A stretch of DNA of 5,522 bases from JASFYU01 sp045046905. GTDB lineage: Bacteria; Bacteroidota; Bacteroidia; Flavobacteriales; Flavobacteriaceae. Under the pieces are notes generated by a model. That model saw nothing but the letters and a program-made list of their open reading frames with translations, made no database searches and was not told the DNA's origin. Position 1 is the first letter of the stretch; every line of letters begins with the position of its first letter. A program made the position numbers and the translations under genes. Where the stretch lies: NCBI GenBank assembly GCA_045046905.1, contig JASFYU010000014.1, positions 1-5,522 of the forward strand, read 5' to 3'. Below are positions 1 to 5,522 of this stretch, one piece after another.

Positions 1-1185
1 GCACAAAATTTTGATATCCTAATCAAGGGCGGTCATGTAATCGATGCCAAAAATGGTATTGATAAAGTGATAGATATAGCGATAAAAGAAGGGAAAATAG
101 CAAAGGTTTCCCGCAATATTCCTGTGAGTCAGGCCGCTTTGGTTATTGATGCAAAAGGGCTCTATGTGAGTCCGGGCCTAATCGATATTCACAGTCACAA
201 TTTTCACGGTACTGAGTCCAATTCGTATCTAAGCAACAGTTTTACGGCATTGGCTCCTGATGGTTTTAGTTTTGAAAGCGGGGTGACCACAATTGTCGAC
301 GTAGGCGGTGCAGGTTGGCGCAATTTCAAGCTTTTTAAAGAGCAGACCATAGACCGATCTAAAACTAGGGTATTGTCTTTTCTGAATATTGTAGGCTCAG
401 GAATGAAAGGTGGTGCAATTGAACAAAACATTGCCGATATGAATCCGAAACTTACCGCGATGGTCGCCAAACAGTACCCAGGCATCATAGTAGGGGTAAA
501 GCTGGCCCACTATAACGGATTTGATTGGACCCCTACAGATCGTGTAGTAGAGGCAGGTAGATTAGCCAACATACCTGTAATGATCGATTTTGGTGGCAGT
601 GATCCCGAACTGTCCCTTGAAAAATTGTTTATGGAAAAACTACGTCCGGGCGATATTTTCACCCATACTTATGGTCATGTAAAGGGCCGTACACCTGTTG
701 TGAACGAAAATGGAAAAGTGGAAGATTTTGCATTTGCCGCCCAAAAACGAGGCATTATTTTCGATGTAGGTCATGGTGGGGGTAGTTTTCTGTTCGAGCA
801 GGCTGTACCGGCAATGAAGCAAGGTTTCAAACCAAATTCTATCAGTACCGATTTACATACCGGAAGTATGAATGGGGGCATGAAAGATATCATCAATATC
901 ATGTCTAAATTTATTAATATGAACATGCCCCTGCACGAAGTAATCGAAACAGTGACTTGGAATCCTGCAAAAATTATAAAGCGTACAGATTTAGGGCATT
1001 TGTCTGTTGGGGCAGTTGCCGATATCACCATATTGAGTCTTAGAAAAGGAGATTTTGGTTTTATCGATACAAAAAGCAAAAGAATGGACGGGGATAAAAA
1101 ACTCGAGTGCGAATTAACTATGCGCGAAGGTAATGTGGTATACGATCTTAATGGTATCTCAAAATCAGCTTGGGATAAGCAATAA
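1..1185 (+). CDS. Amidohydrolase/deacetylase family metallohydrolase, 5' partial, probably exported
   Basis: The reading frame is open from base 1, so the gene begins upstream of the window; the GTG at 67 is internal, because the codons before it encode the conserved opening strand (NFDILIKGGHVIDAKNG). The 394 visible residues carry the amidohydrolase-superfamily metal site: HSH (H64, H66 of the visible part), a candidate carboxylated lysine K167 in GVKLAH, H222/H226 in THTYGH, H258 in DVGHGGGSF and D284 in STDLHTG. The arrangement matches COG3964 enzymes (Atu3266/EF_0837 type), once misnamed dihydroorotases. From family knowledge, a member of this group removes acetyl groups from R-configured substrates such as acetyl-(R)-mandelate and N-acetyl-D-amino acids. 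The first visible residues, Ala-Gln, look like the end of a signal peptide, suggesting periplasmic location, but the signal itself is not in view. It leads the operon, 9 bases before the transporter. The family call is firm; the exact substrate is unknown. Confidence 0.93.
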   Translation, partial: AQNFDILIKGGHVIDAKNGIDKVIDIAIKEGKIAKVSRNIPVSQAALVIDAKGLYVSPGLIDIHSHNFHGTESNSYLSNSFTALAPDGFSFESGVTTIVDVGGAGWRNFKLFKEQTIDRSKTRVLSFLNIVGSGMKGGAIEQNIADMNPKLTAMVAKQYPGIIVGVKLAHYNGFDWTPTDRVVEAGRLANIPVMIDFGGSDPELSLEKLFMEKLRPGDIFTHTYGHVKGRTPVVNENGKVEDFAFAAQKRGIIFDVGHGGGSFLFEQAVPAMKQGFKPNSISTDLHTGSMNGGMKDIINIMSKFINMNMPLHEVIETVTWNPAKIIKRTDLGHLSVGAVADITILSLRKGDFGFIDTKSKRMDGDKKLECELTMREGNVVYDLNGISKSAWDKQ

Positions 1186-1194
1186 AAATAAAAG

Positions 1195-2304
1195 ATGAAA
1201 AAACAATACAAAATACTATTCATTGCTTCAATCGTTTGTCTTCTGATAACTATTGTTTTGTGGGTGATGGGTCAAGGTGAAGACATGGCACCGACTCTGA
1301 TCTTCTTTTTTCTTTTTTTAGCCTTGGCGGCCCGTGGTCATAAAACATTCAAAGGACTTTCATTTACCATTTTGATTTTTGCTGCCGTGAGCATATCTAT
1401 GTTCTATCCTACGTATTTACTGCAATTGGGTAGTTTTCAGACGAAATCGTTAATTGTGCCCTTGCTTCAGATAATTATGTTCGGTATGGGGACCGCCATG
1501 AGCCTAAAAGATTTTGTGGGGGTCGTAAAAATGCCCAAGGGGGTTTTAGTAGGCTTGGTATGCCAGTTTACGATAATGCCTGTTTTAGGGTTTGCAATCG
1601 CTACCTTATTTGCTTTTCCGCCCGAGATTGCAGCGGGTGTGGTTTTAATTGGTTCTTCTCCAAGCGGATTGGCATCCAATGTAATGGCATATCTGGCAAA
1701 GGCCAATTTGGCATTATCGGTTACCCTTACTGCCGTTTCTACGCTTTTAGCACCCTTGATGACGCCCTTGCTTATGGAGCTTTTTGCAGGGGAGTTTGTG
1801 CCAATCGATTTTTGGGGCATGATGTTGAGTATTGTTAAAATTGTAATTCTACCGATTATAGGAGGGCTCATCTTTAATCACTTTTTTCATGGCAAGGCCA
1901 AATGGATGGATAAGGCTATGCCCATAATATCGATGGCCGGTATTGCCTTGGTCATTGTAATCATAACCGCCACCGGTAGAGATAGTCTACTTTCAATAGG
2001 CCTTTTCTTAATTATAGCTGCCATTATACACAATGCTGCCGGTTATTTCTTGGGCTATTGGGGTTGTCGTATGTTTAAAATGAATGAACGTGATTGTCGA
2101 ACTATTGCTCTTGAGGTAGGTATGCAAAATGGCGGTTTGGCCTCTGGTATTGCTTTAGAAATGGGCAAGGTGGCTACCGTTGGCTTGGCACCGGCTGTTT
2201 TTGGCCCATGGATGAATATATCAGGTTCTTCACTTGCAATGTATTGGAGGGGCAAAGACCTTCCCGAAAGTGACAAAAAATTAGAAGAAGAAATCGACTC
2301 TTAA
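1195..2304 (+). CDS. BASS-family (bile acid:sodium symporter-like) transporter
   Basis: This is a 369-residue, very hydrophobic inner-membrane protein. The family motifs are clear: FGMGTAMSLKDF at 95-106, SPSGLASNVMAYLAKAN at 155-171 and EVGMQNGGLASGIA at 307-320. By comparison with the bacterial ASBT homologue, S161/N162 and E307, V308, M310 and Q311 fall at the sodium-binding positions, so sodium-coupled uptake of an organic anion is likely. Family members carry bile acids, pyruvate, or pantoate-like acids; here the neighbours point to a 2-oxo or hydroxy acid made in the periplasm (inference). Odd points: about 50 extra N-terminal residues form two additional predicted helices (roughly 8-25 and 31-46) before the usual first helix, and the common ECCPGG-type motif reads GSSPSG. 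The ATG at 1195 directly follows the preceding stop codon by 9 bases and gives a normal MKK start. The tail (355-369) is charged and cytoplasmic-looking. Confidence 0.93.
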   Translation: MKKQYKILFIASIVCLLITIVLWVMGQGEDMAPTLIFFFLFLALAARGHKTFKGLSFTILIFAAVSISMFYPTYLLQLGSFQTKSLIVPLLQIIMFGMGTAMSLKDFVGVVKMPKGVLVGLVCQFTIMPVLGFAIATLFAFPPEIAAGVVLIGSSPSGLASNVMAYLAKANLALSVTLTAVSTLLAPLMTPLLMELFAGEFVPIDFWGMMLSIVKIVILPIIGGLIFNHFFHGKAKWMDKAMPIISMAGIALVIVIITATGRDSLLSIGLFLIIAAIIHNAAGYFLGYWGCRMFKMNERDCRTIALEVGMQNGGLASGIALEMGKVATVGLAPAVFGPWMNISGSSLAMYWRGKDLPESDKKLEEEIDS

Positions 2305-2340
2305 ATTCAAAAAAAAATATAATTAAACAAACAAAATAGC

Positions 2341-2811
2341 ATGGAAGAAACAACAAGAAGAGCATCATTCAAAAAGATAGGAATGGGTTTAGCGGCATTA
2401 TTAGGAATGGGGTCGGTAAACGCTATGAGTAAAAAGCCAAAGGCAAAGAAGAAAGTAGTGGGTGAAGTAGTGACAGATAAAGGGATTCCCCTTTTTTCTG
2501 GAGCCGTAAAACACGGAAATACATTATATATTTCAGGTAAAGGAGCCCATGTTGAGCCCTTCGAAATTAAAGCGCATACCGAAATTGTATTACAAGAATT
2601 ACAAAATGAGCTCGAAAGAAATGGCTCTTCGATGGAAAAGGTATTGAAAGTCAATGTGTATCTCGCGGATTTAGGCGATTATAAGGGTATGAATGAGGTG
2701 TTTCGAGGTCGTTTTGGCAAAAATCCTCCTGTCCGAACTACTGTGGCCACTTACGGTGGTGTTCCTGGTAACTCACTTGTTGAGATAGACTGTATCGCAG
2801 CCGTAGATTAA
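2341..2811 (+). CDS. RidA-family enamine/imine deaminase with Tat-like leader
   Basis: This 156-residue protein has a RidA (YjgF/YER057c/UK114) domain from about residue 40 to the end. Visible family features are LYISGKG at 62-68, MNEVF with N118, the substrate-carboxylate arginine R132 in PPVRTTV, and E148 in VEIDCIAA; R and E are the residues needed for imine hydrolysis in characterised RidA proteins. Most RidA proteins are about 130 residues and cytosolic. The extra N-terminus has TRRASFKK (5-12) followed by a short hydrophobic stretch ending in VNA, which looks like a Tat signal, though the hydrophobic region is short. The inferred role is to hydrolyse reactive enamine/imine intermediates released by the PLP enzyme encoded 22 bases downstream. 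The start at 2341 is preferred because it is the only ATG that includes the arginine pair. The leader at 2305-2340 is A-rich with no clear Shine-Dalgarno motif. The fold call is secure, export is likely, and the substrate is inferred. Confidence 0.9.
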   Translation: MEETTRRASFKKIGMGLAALLGMGSVNAMSKKPKAKKKVVGEVVTDKGIPLFSGAVKHGNTLYISGKGAHVEPFEIKAHTEIVLQELQNELERNGSSMEKVLKVNVYLADLGDYKGMNEVFRGRFGKNPPVRTTVATYGGVPGNSLVEIDCIAAVD

Positions 2812-2833
2812 ATAACGATAAAAACCCAAAATC

Positions 2834-4048
2834 ATGAATAGTAGAAGAAAAGTATTAAAAACCTTAACTGCATTACCCATTATAGGGGGTATGTTGGGTC
2901 CTGGTATGATAGCCGCAAATGTTATGGAAAAGGCGGTTGTTAAACCAATGGCCCGAGATTTTTTCAAAGAATTGGGCGTGCGGACATTTATAAATGCTGC
3001 CGGCACCTATACCTCTATGACCGGCTCGTTGATGCACAAGGAAGTTATAGATGCGATTAATTATGGGGCAACTGAATTTGTTAATTTAGATCAGTTGCAC
3101 GATAAGGTAGGCGAGCGAATAGCCGCTTTATTAGATTGTGAGTATGCCACGGTATCTTCTGGAACCTTTGGTGCAATGACCATTGGGCTGGCCGGGGTAA
3201 TGTGTGGAATGGACACGAAAAAAGTGGCACAACTACCTGATACTACCGGAATAAAAGATGAGGTAATCGTTCAAAAGGCACATTCCATAGGCTATACCCA
3301 TGCCTTAATCAATACAGGGGCAAAAATAGTTGAAGTAGAAACGGCTAAAGACCTTGAAAAGGCCATTAATAAAAACACGGCCATGTTATGGTTTTTGAAT
3401 TCCAATACCGATGCCGGTAAAATAAAATGGGCCGAGTTCATAGCCTTAGGTAAAAAACATGGTATTCCTACCTTTATTGATTGTGCGGCTGATGTTCCCC
3501 CGGTCGAGAATTTATTTAAGTATACCAAAATGGGCTTTGACCTCGTAGCATTTTCTGGGGGTAAAGGAATAAGAGGGCCACAAAGTGCAGGATTGTTATT
3601 GGGCAAACGAAAATATATCGAGGCTGCCCGCTTACATACGCCACCCCGTGGAACAACAATCGGAAGAGGTATGAAAGTAAATAAGGAAGAAGTTCTGGGC
3701 ATGTTAGTGGCCTTGGAGCTGTACCTTGCCAGAGATCATAAAAAGGAATGGGAACTGTGGGAGAACCAAATAAAATTAATTAGCGATAGTGCCTCGTCAG
3801 TCAAAGGTGTTGAAACTGAAATACACGTACCACCCTATGCCAATCATGTGCCAAGCCTAAATATAAGGTGGGATGAAAGTGTGATTAAAATAACGAAGGA
3901 CGAAGTGCGGAAACAGCTTCGAGATGGACATCCGTCCATAGAAACAGTCGGAAATAAGGAATTGGTAGGAATAACTACTTGGATGATGGAGCCCGGTCAA
4001 GAACGCACTGTTGCCGAAAGAGTAAAAGAAATTTTGGCTAACGCATAG
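2834..4048 (+). CDS. Tat-exported SelA-like PLP-dependent enzyme (D-glucosaminate-6-P ammonia-lyase-like)
   Basis: This 404-residue fold-type I PLP enzyme belongs to the SelA/DGL-like group. Visible motifs are RTFINAAGTYTSMTGSLM (50-67), a phosphate-binding SSGTFGAM (108-115), the pyridine-nitrogen aspartate D216 in FIDCAAD, and the Schiff-base lysine K244 in SGGKGIRGPQ (241-250). The length fits the family (about 370) plus a leader. The leader is a near-perfect Tat signal: SRRKVLK at 3-9, then a hydrophobic stretch to about residue 28. Tat export suits a cofactor enzyme that folds with PLP before crossing the membrane. Relatives eliminate ammonia from D-glucosaminate-6-phosphate or act on amino acids; a periplasmic enzyme would more likely meet an unphosphorylated amino acid or amino sugar acid (inference). 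It should not be called selenocysteine synthase: no selenocysteine genes are near, and catabolic genes surround it. It lies 22 bases after the RidA gene and is the last intact operon gene. Confidence 0.92.
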   Translation: MNSRRKVLKTLTALPIIGGMLGPGMIAANVMEKAVVKPMARDFFKELGVRTFINAAGTYTSMTGSLMHKEVIDAINYGATEFVNLDQLHDKVGERIAALLDCEYATVSSGTFGAMTIGLAGVMCGMDTKKVAQLPDTTGIKDEVIVQKAHSIGYTHALINTGAKIVEVETAKDLEKAINKNTAMLWFLNSNTDAGKIKWAEFIALGKKHGIPTFIDCAADVPPVENLFKYTKMGFDLVAFSGGKGIRGPQSAGLLLGKRKYIEAARLHTPPRGTTIGRGMKVNKEEVLGMLVALELYLARDHKKEWELWENQIKLISDSASSVKGVETEIHVPPYANHVPSLNIRWDESVIKITKDEVRKQLRDGHPSIETVGNKELVGITTWMMEPGQERTVAERVKEILANA

Positions 4049-4050
4049 TT

Positions 4051-4066
4051 TCTAATTAAAATTAGA
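4051..4066. repeat. 16-base AT-only palindrome after the PLP-enzyme stop codon
   Basis: TCTAATT and AATTAGA are perfect inverted arms around a 2-base centre, starting two bases after the stop codon of the PLP enzyme and ending just before the degraded RidA gene. The arms contain only two G-C pairs and no U tract follows, so a terminator is unlikely. It could be a binding site or chance in an AT-rich gap. Confidence 0.35.
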
Positions 4067-4069
4067 TAA

Positions 4070-4629
4070 ATTAAAAAACTACTTTTAGGTTTAAGCGTAT
4101 TGACTTTAATGTAGTGCAATCAGGCCCAAGAAAAAAGTCCAGGGGTCAAAAAAGAGACCAATGGAATTGAAAAGGCCAAAGATGGTTATAACCCTGAGGC
4201 TAAACTTCAGGAATTAGGGCTCCAGTGGCCAATTATGTGAATGTGGTTCAAACAGGTAATCTTATTTTTTTGGCAGGGAAAGGGCCAATTCAGAGCAATG
4301 GAGAGTATATCACTGGGAAATTAGGTGCCGACTTGACCATAGAACGGGGGTATGAAGCAGCTCGAATAACGGGTGTCAATCAATTGTCAGTTTTAAAAGC
4401 CGACTTGGGTAACCTAAATAAGGTTAAGCGAATCGTAAAGGTAAAAGGAATGGTCAACGCAGCTCCCGACTTTACGGATCATCCTAAGGTGGTCAATGGA
4501 TACTCAGATTTAATGGTATCGGTTTTCGACGAGCGAGGTAAACATGCAAGGGCAGCTGTCGGCATGGGTTCCTTACCAAGTAATATTGCTGTCGAAATTG
4601 AAATGGTTGTAGAGGTTTTTGATAATTAA
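4070..4629 (+). pseudogene. Degraded lipoprotein RidA-family gene (lost start, internal stop, frameshift)
   Basis: The 3' part (4222-4629) encodes a clear RidA domain of the TdcF/RutC-like branch: PVANYVNVVQTGNLIFLAGKG, NAAPDFTDHPKVVNG, HARAAVG with the catalytic arginine, and VEIEMVVEV with the glutamate. Upstream, in another frame, 4073-4222 encodes a lipoprotein leader (KKLLLGLSVLTLM, stop, CNQAQEK), a linker and NPEAKLQELGL, which joins naturally onto the RidA domain. Three lesions separate it from a working gene. The start position reads ATT (4070-4072). A TAG (4112-4114) sits where lipobox Ser/Ala should precede Cys. Between 4219 and 4222 the frame changes, with a net loss of 3n+1 bases where relatives have a few more residues (a pattern like LPxxxxP). 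The remaining core could be translated from the GTG at 4225 but would lack both the signal and the beginning of the domain. It differs in subfamily from the intact RidA at 2341, so it is not a recent duplicate. Confidence 0.85.
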
Positions 4630-4639
4630 ATTCTTTTCA

Positions 4640-4786
4640 ATGAATGAAATAAGTTTGGTTGCAGTCTGTATATTTTTAGGGACTTCCTTTTTAATTGTAC
4701 AAGAAGAGTAACGATTAGTTGAAGATAGACCGTATTATAATGTGCAGATACAGAATACTGACCAATACATAAAAGAACGTTGTAAA
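4640..4786 (+). pseudogene. N-terminal remnant of an unidentified secreted protein
   Basis: From the ATG at 4640 there are 23 codons reading like a signal peptide (MNEISLVAVCIFLGTSFLIV, then QEE) followed by TAA at 4709. The same frame then stays open for 28 more codons (RLVEDRPYYNVQIQNTDQ, then YIKER) up to about 4780, with polar, protein-like composition, before running into the start of the transporter fragment at about 4787. The simplest reading is a secreted protein gene with a CAA-to-TAA type nonsense change, whose remainder was deleted when it became joined to the downstream fragment. I do not recognise the protein family from these residues. It could also be a chance open stretch, but the signal-like start followed by QEE argues against that. 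Confidence 0.45.
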
Positions 4787-4998
4787 TGGGATGTTTAGTA
4801 TTAAAAATGAACGAACAGGATTATAGGACCATTGCTCTTGAGGTTGGCATGCGGAATGGAGGATTGGCCTCAGGTATCGCATTGGGGATGGGCAAAGTAT
4901 CAACCGTAAGATTGGCACCTGCCGTATTCGGACAGTTGATGAACATTACCGGATCTATTTTAGCTTCCTACTGGCAAGGGGAATCACCCAGACAATGA
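4786..4998 (+). pseudogene. C-terminal fragment of a second BASS-family transporter
   Basis: About 70 residues match the last part of the transporter at 1195-2304, from its W289/G290 to near its end: LKMNEQDYRTIALEVGM, NGGLASGIALGMGKVSTV, LAPAVFG, MNITGS, ASYWQG. By hand count roughly 70% of aligned residues are identical, while many third codon positions differ, so it is a diverged paralogue and not a recent copy. About 290 N-terminal residues, with most membrane helices and half of the sodium sites, are absent; an in-frame TAA (4783-4785) lies directly upstream. Residues usual in the family are also changed: EVGMQ becomes EVGMR at a sodium-site glutamine, and FGPWMNISG becomes FGQLMNITG. 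It cannot be a working transporter. Its own stop at 4996 is probably the original gene end. Confidence 0.85.
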
Positions 4999-5044
4999 CT
5001 TGGTTTACTTTGAATTAATGGAAATAATTTTAGATGACAAGAAT

Positions 5045-5070
5045 AGTTTGAGTTAGTTTGAGTTAGTTTG
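5045..5070. repeat. Tandem repeat of AGTTTGAGTT, 2.6 copies
   Basis: The decamer AGTTTGAGTT occurs twice in full at 5045-5064 and continues as AGTTTG to 5070, with no mismatch. It is too short to assign a function; slippage in non-coding DNA is the plain explanation. Confidence 0.8.
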
Positions 5071-5078
5071 TTTATAGA

Positions 5079-5110
5079 GGGGCATATTTTTTATTAAAAA
5101 AATGTGTCCT
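5079..5110. terminator. Possible (bidirectional) terminator hairpin
   Basis: GGGGCATATTTTTT and AAAAAAATGTGTCC(T) pair around an ATT loop. This gives about 14 pairs if one A is bulged and three G-U pairs are allowed. The A/T run inside the stem gives a U-rich strand in either direction. It sits about 80 bases after the transporter fragment's stop, a reasonable place for the end of a former transcript. The imperfect pairing and lack of a following T tract keep this tentative. Confidence 0.3.
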
Positions 5111-5321
5111 TCTTTATAAGATATAAAAATGAAAGCCATGATTTATAAAAGGAAAATCCATTTAAATTAATAAAAAATGAATGCTTAAAAGAGATAATGA
5201 TTCATATGTCAACCTACCCATATAATATAGCGGTTTAAATATTTTCTTGGATAAGAGAAAAAATAATATAGTGGTATCATTTTCGAAGAATTCCTTCATT
5301 AAGACTTTAATTCCAAAATTA

Positions 5322-5379
5322 GTAAGGTGGGATTCTTTTATACCAAAAGCGCATTTTTTATGTATATTTGGTAAGGTGG
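5322..5379. repeat. Spaced direct repeat GTAAGGTGG
   Basis: GTAAGGTGG occurs at 5322-5330 and again at 5371-5379, a spacing of 49 bases, with partial similarity extending upstream (aattA versus atttG). A pair of protein-binding sites is possible, but chance cannot be excluded. Confidence 0.4.
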
Positions 5380-5478
5380 AAAGGACGGACATAGTATACC
5401 ACCCCCGCCGGATTAAAGTGAGCATAGCAATATTTATTGTAAATCCTTTTATAGCATAGTCTCAAACGATTTTTTAAG

Positions 5479-5522
5479 TGGCTCAAAAAAATCCGTTTTC
5501 ACTGGTTCACTTTGACCGTTTT
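5479..5522. mobile_element. Possible end of an IS21-type insertion sequence (terminal repeats)
   Basis: Two imperfect direct repeats of the form TGGyTCA, 6-7 variable bases, CCGTTTT lie at 5479-5499 and 5503-5522, spaced 24 bases start to start. A weaker similar element (CTCAAACGATTTT) lies just upstream at 5461-5473. Several such tandem repeats inside each end, beginning with TG, are characteristic of IS21-family elements, and the change from AT-rich DNA at this point fits an element boundary. No transposase is visible; it would lie beyond the window. The repeats are certain, the IS assignment is inferred. Confidence 0.4.

Larger units (their letters stand above)
4999..5478. other. Non-coding, AT-rich stretch with no supportable gene
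   Basis: About 480 bases with stops in all frames. The longest open stretches (5247-5459 on + and 5162-5425 on -) overlap each other, have no recognisable motif, and have protein composition typical of translated AT-rich DNA. The stretch contains the tandem decamer, the hairpin and the spaced GTAAGGTGG pair listed separately. It may be intergenic space or fully decayed sequence next to the pseudogenes. Confidence 0.6.

Noticed and set aside
67..69. GTG as start codon of the amidohydrolase
   Set aside because: The frame is open back to base 1 and the codons before 67 encode the conserved N-terminal strand (ILIKGGHVIDA), so the true start lies upstream of the window.
771..1223. Antisense 150-codon open frame within the amidohydrolase
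   Set aside because: It lies entirely opposite a gene with clear catalytic motifs and has no recognisable protein features.
2834..4048. L-seryl-tRNA(Sec) selenium transferase (SelA)
   Set aside because: The similarity is at superfamily level only; the Tat leader and catabolic neighbours fit an ammonia-lyase-like enzyme, and no selenocysteine genes are present.
4225..4629. Intact 134-residue RidA gene starting at GTG 4225
   Set aside because: The valine is the second residue of a conserved PVANYV motif, and upstream frames hold the matching lipoprotein leader and linker; this is the 3' part of a broken gene.
4786..4998. A real 70-residue small membrane protein
   Set aside because: It aligns only with the last part of a BASS transporter, lacks the other helices, and begins directly after a stop codon; a fragment explains it better.
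5314..5347. Leftward Bacteroidetes-type promoter (TTTG, 22 bases, TAATTTTG on the - strand)
   Set aside because: The match to the TTTG/TAnnTTTG consensus is fair, but no gene follows leftward and such matches are frequent in AT-rich DNA.
5162..5459. Small genes on either strand in the 3' non-coding stretch
   Set aside because: The two frames overlap head-on, are AT-driven in composition, and show no domain, signal or credible start region.
1..5522. CRISPR arrays, tRNA or rRNA genes, riboswitches
   Set aside because: No regularly spaced repeats, cloverleaf-like sequence or rRNA-like stretch was seen on either strand.

Overview
The window looks like part of a chromosome from a Bacteroidetes/Flavobacteriia bacterium, probably a marine Flavobacteriaceae member. 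This is inferred from the low GC content, AT-rich intergenic gaps, A-rich gene leaders without clear Shine-Dalgarno motifs, lysine-rich proteins, and a habit of exporting catabolic enzymes by Tat or lipoprotein signals. No genus can be fixed from the sequence alone.

Bases 1-4048 hold four intact-looking genes, all on the + strand and separated by 9, 36 and 22 bases, so they are very likely one operon. In order they are: (1) an amidohydrolase/deacetylase of the COG3964 type, cut off at its 5' end by the window edge; (2) a BASS-family (bile acid:sodium symporter-like) transporter with two extra N-terminal helices; (3) a RidA-family enamine/imine deaminase with a Tat-like leader; (4) a SelA-like, D-glucosaminate-6-phosphate ammonia-lyase-like PLP enzyme with a textbook Tat motif (SRRKVLK). 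A coherent inferred scheme is a periplasmic pathway. The deacetylase frees an amine from an N-acyl (or O-acyl) D-amino acid or amino sugar acid, the PLP enzyme eliminates ammonia to give an enamine/imine, RidA hydrolyses that to a 2-oxo acid, and the BASS carrier imports the acid with sodium. The substrate is not known.

Bases 4049-5000 are a gene graveyard. There is a second RidA gene of a different subfamily, once a lipoprotein, that has lost its ATG, gained a TAG next to the lipobox cysteine, and suffered a frameshifting deletion. Next comes a short remnant that starts like a secreted protein and has an in-frame stop. After it lies the last fifth or so of a second, diverged BASS transporter. 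A second version of the pathway's export and uptake parts therefore seems to have been present here and to be decaying.

Bases 5000-5522 contain no gene I can support. They hold a 10-base tandem repeat, an imperfect hairpin that may be a terminator, a spaced 9-base direct repeat, and at the right edge two imperfect ~20-base direct repeats resembling the multiple terminal repeats of an IS21-type insertion sequence whose body would lie outside the window.
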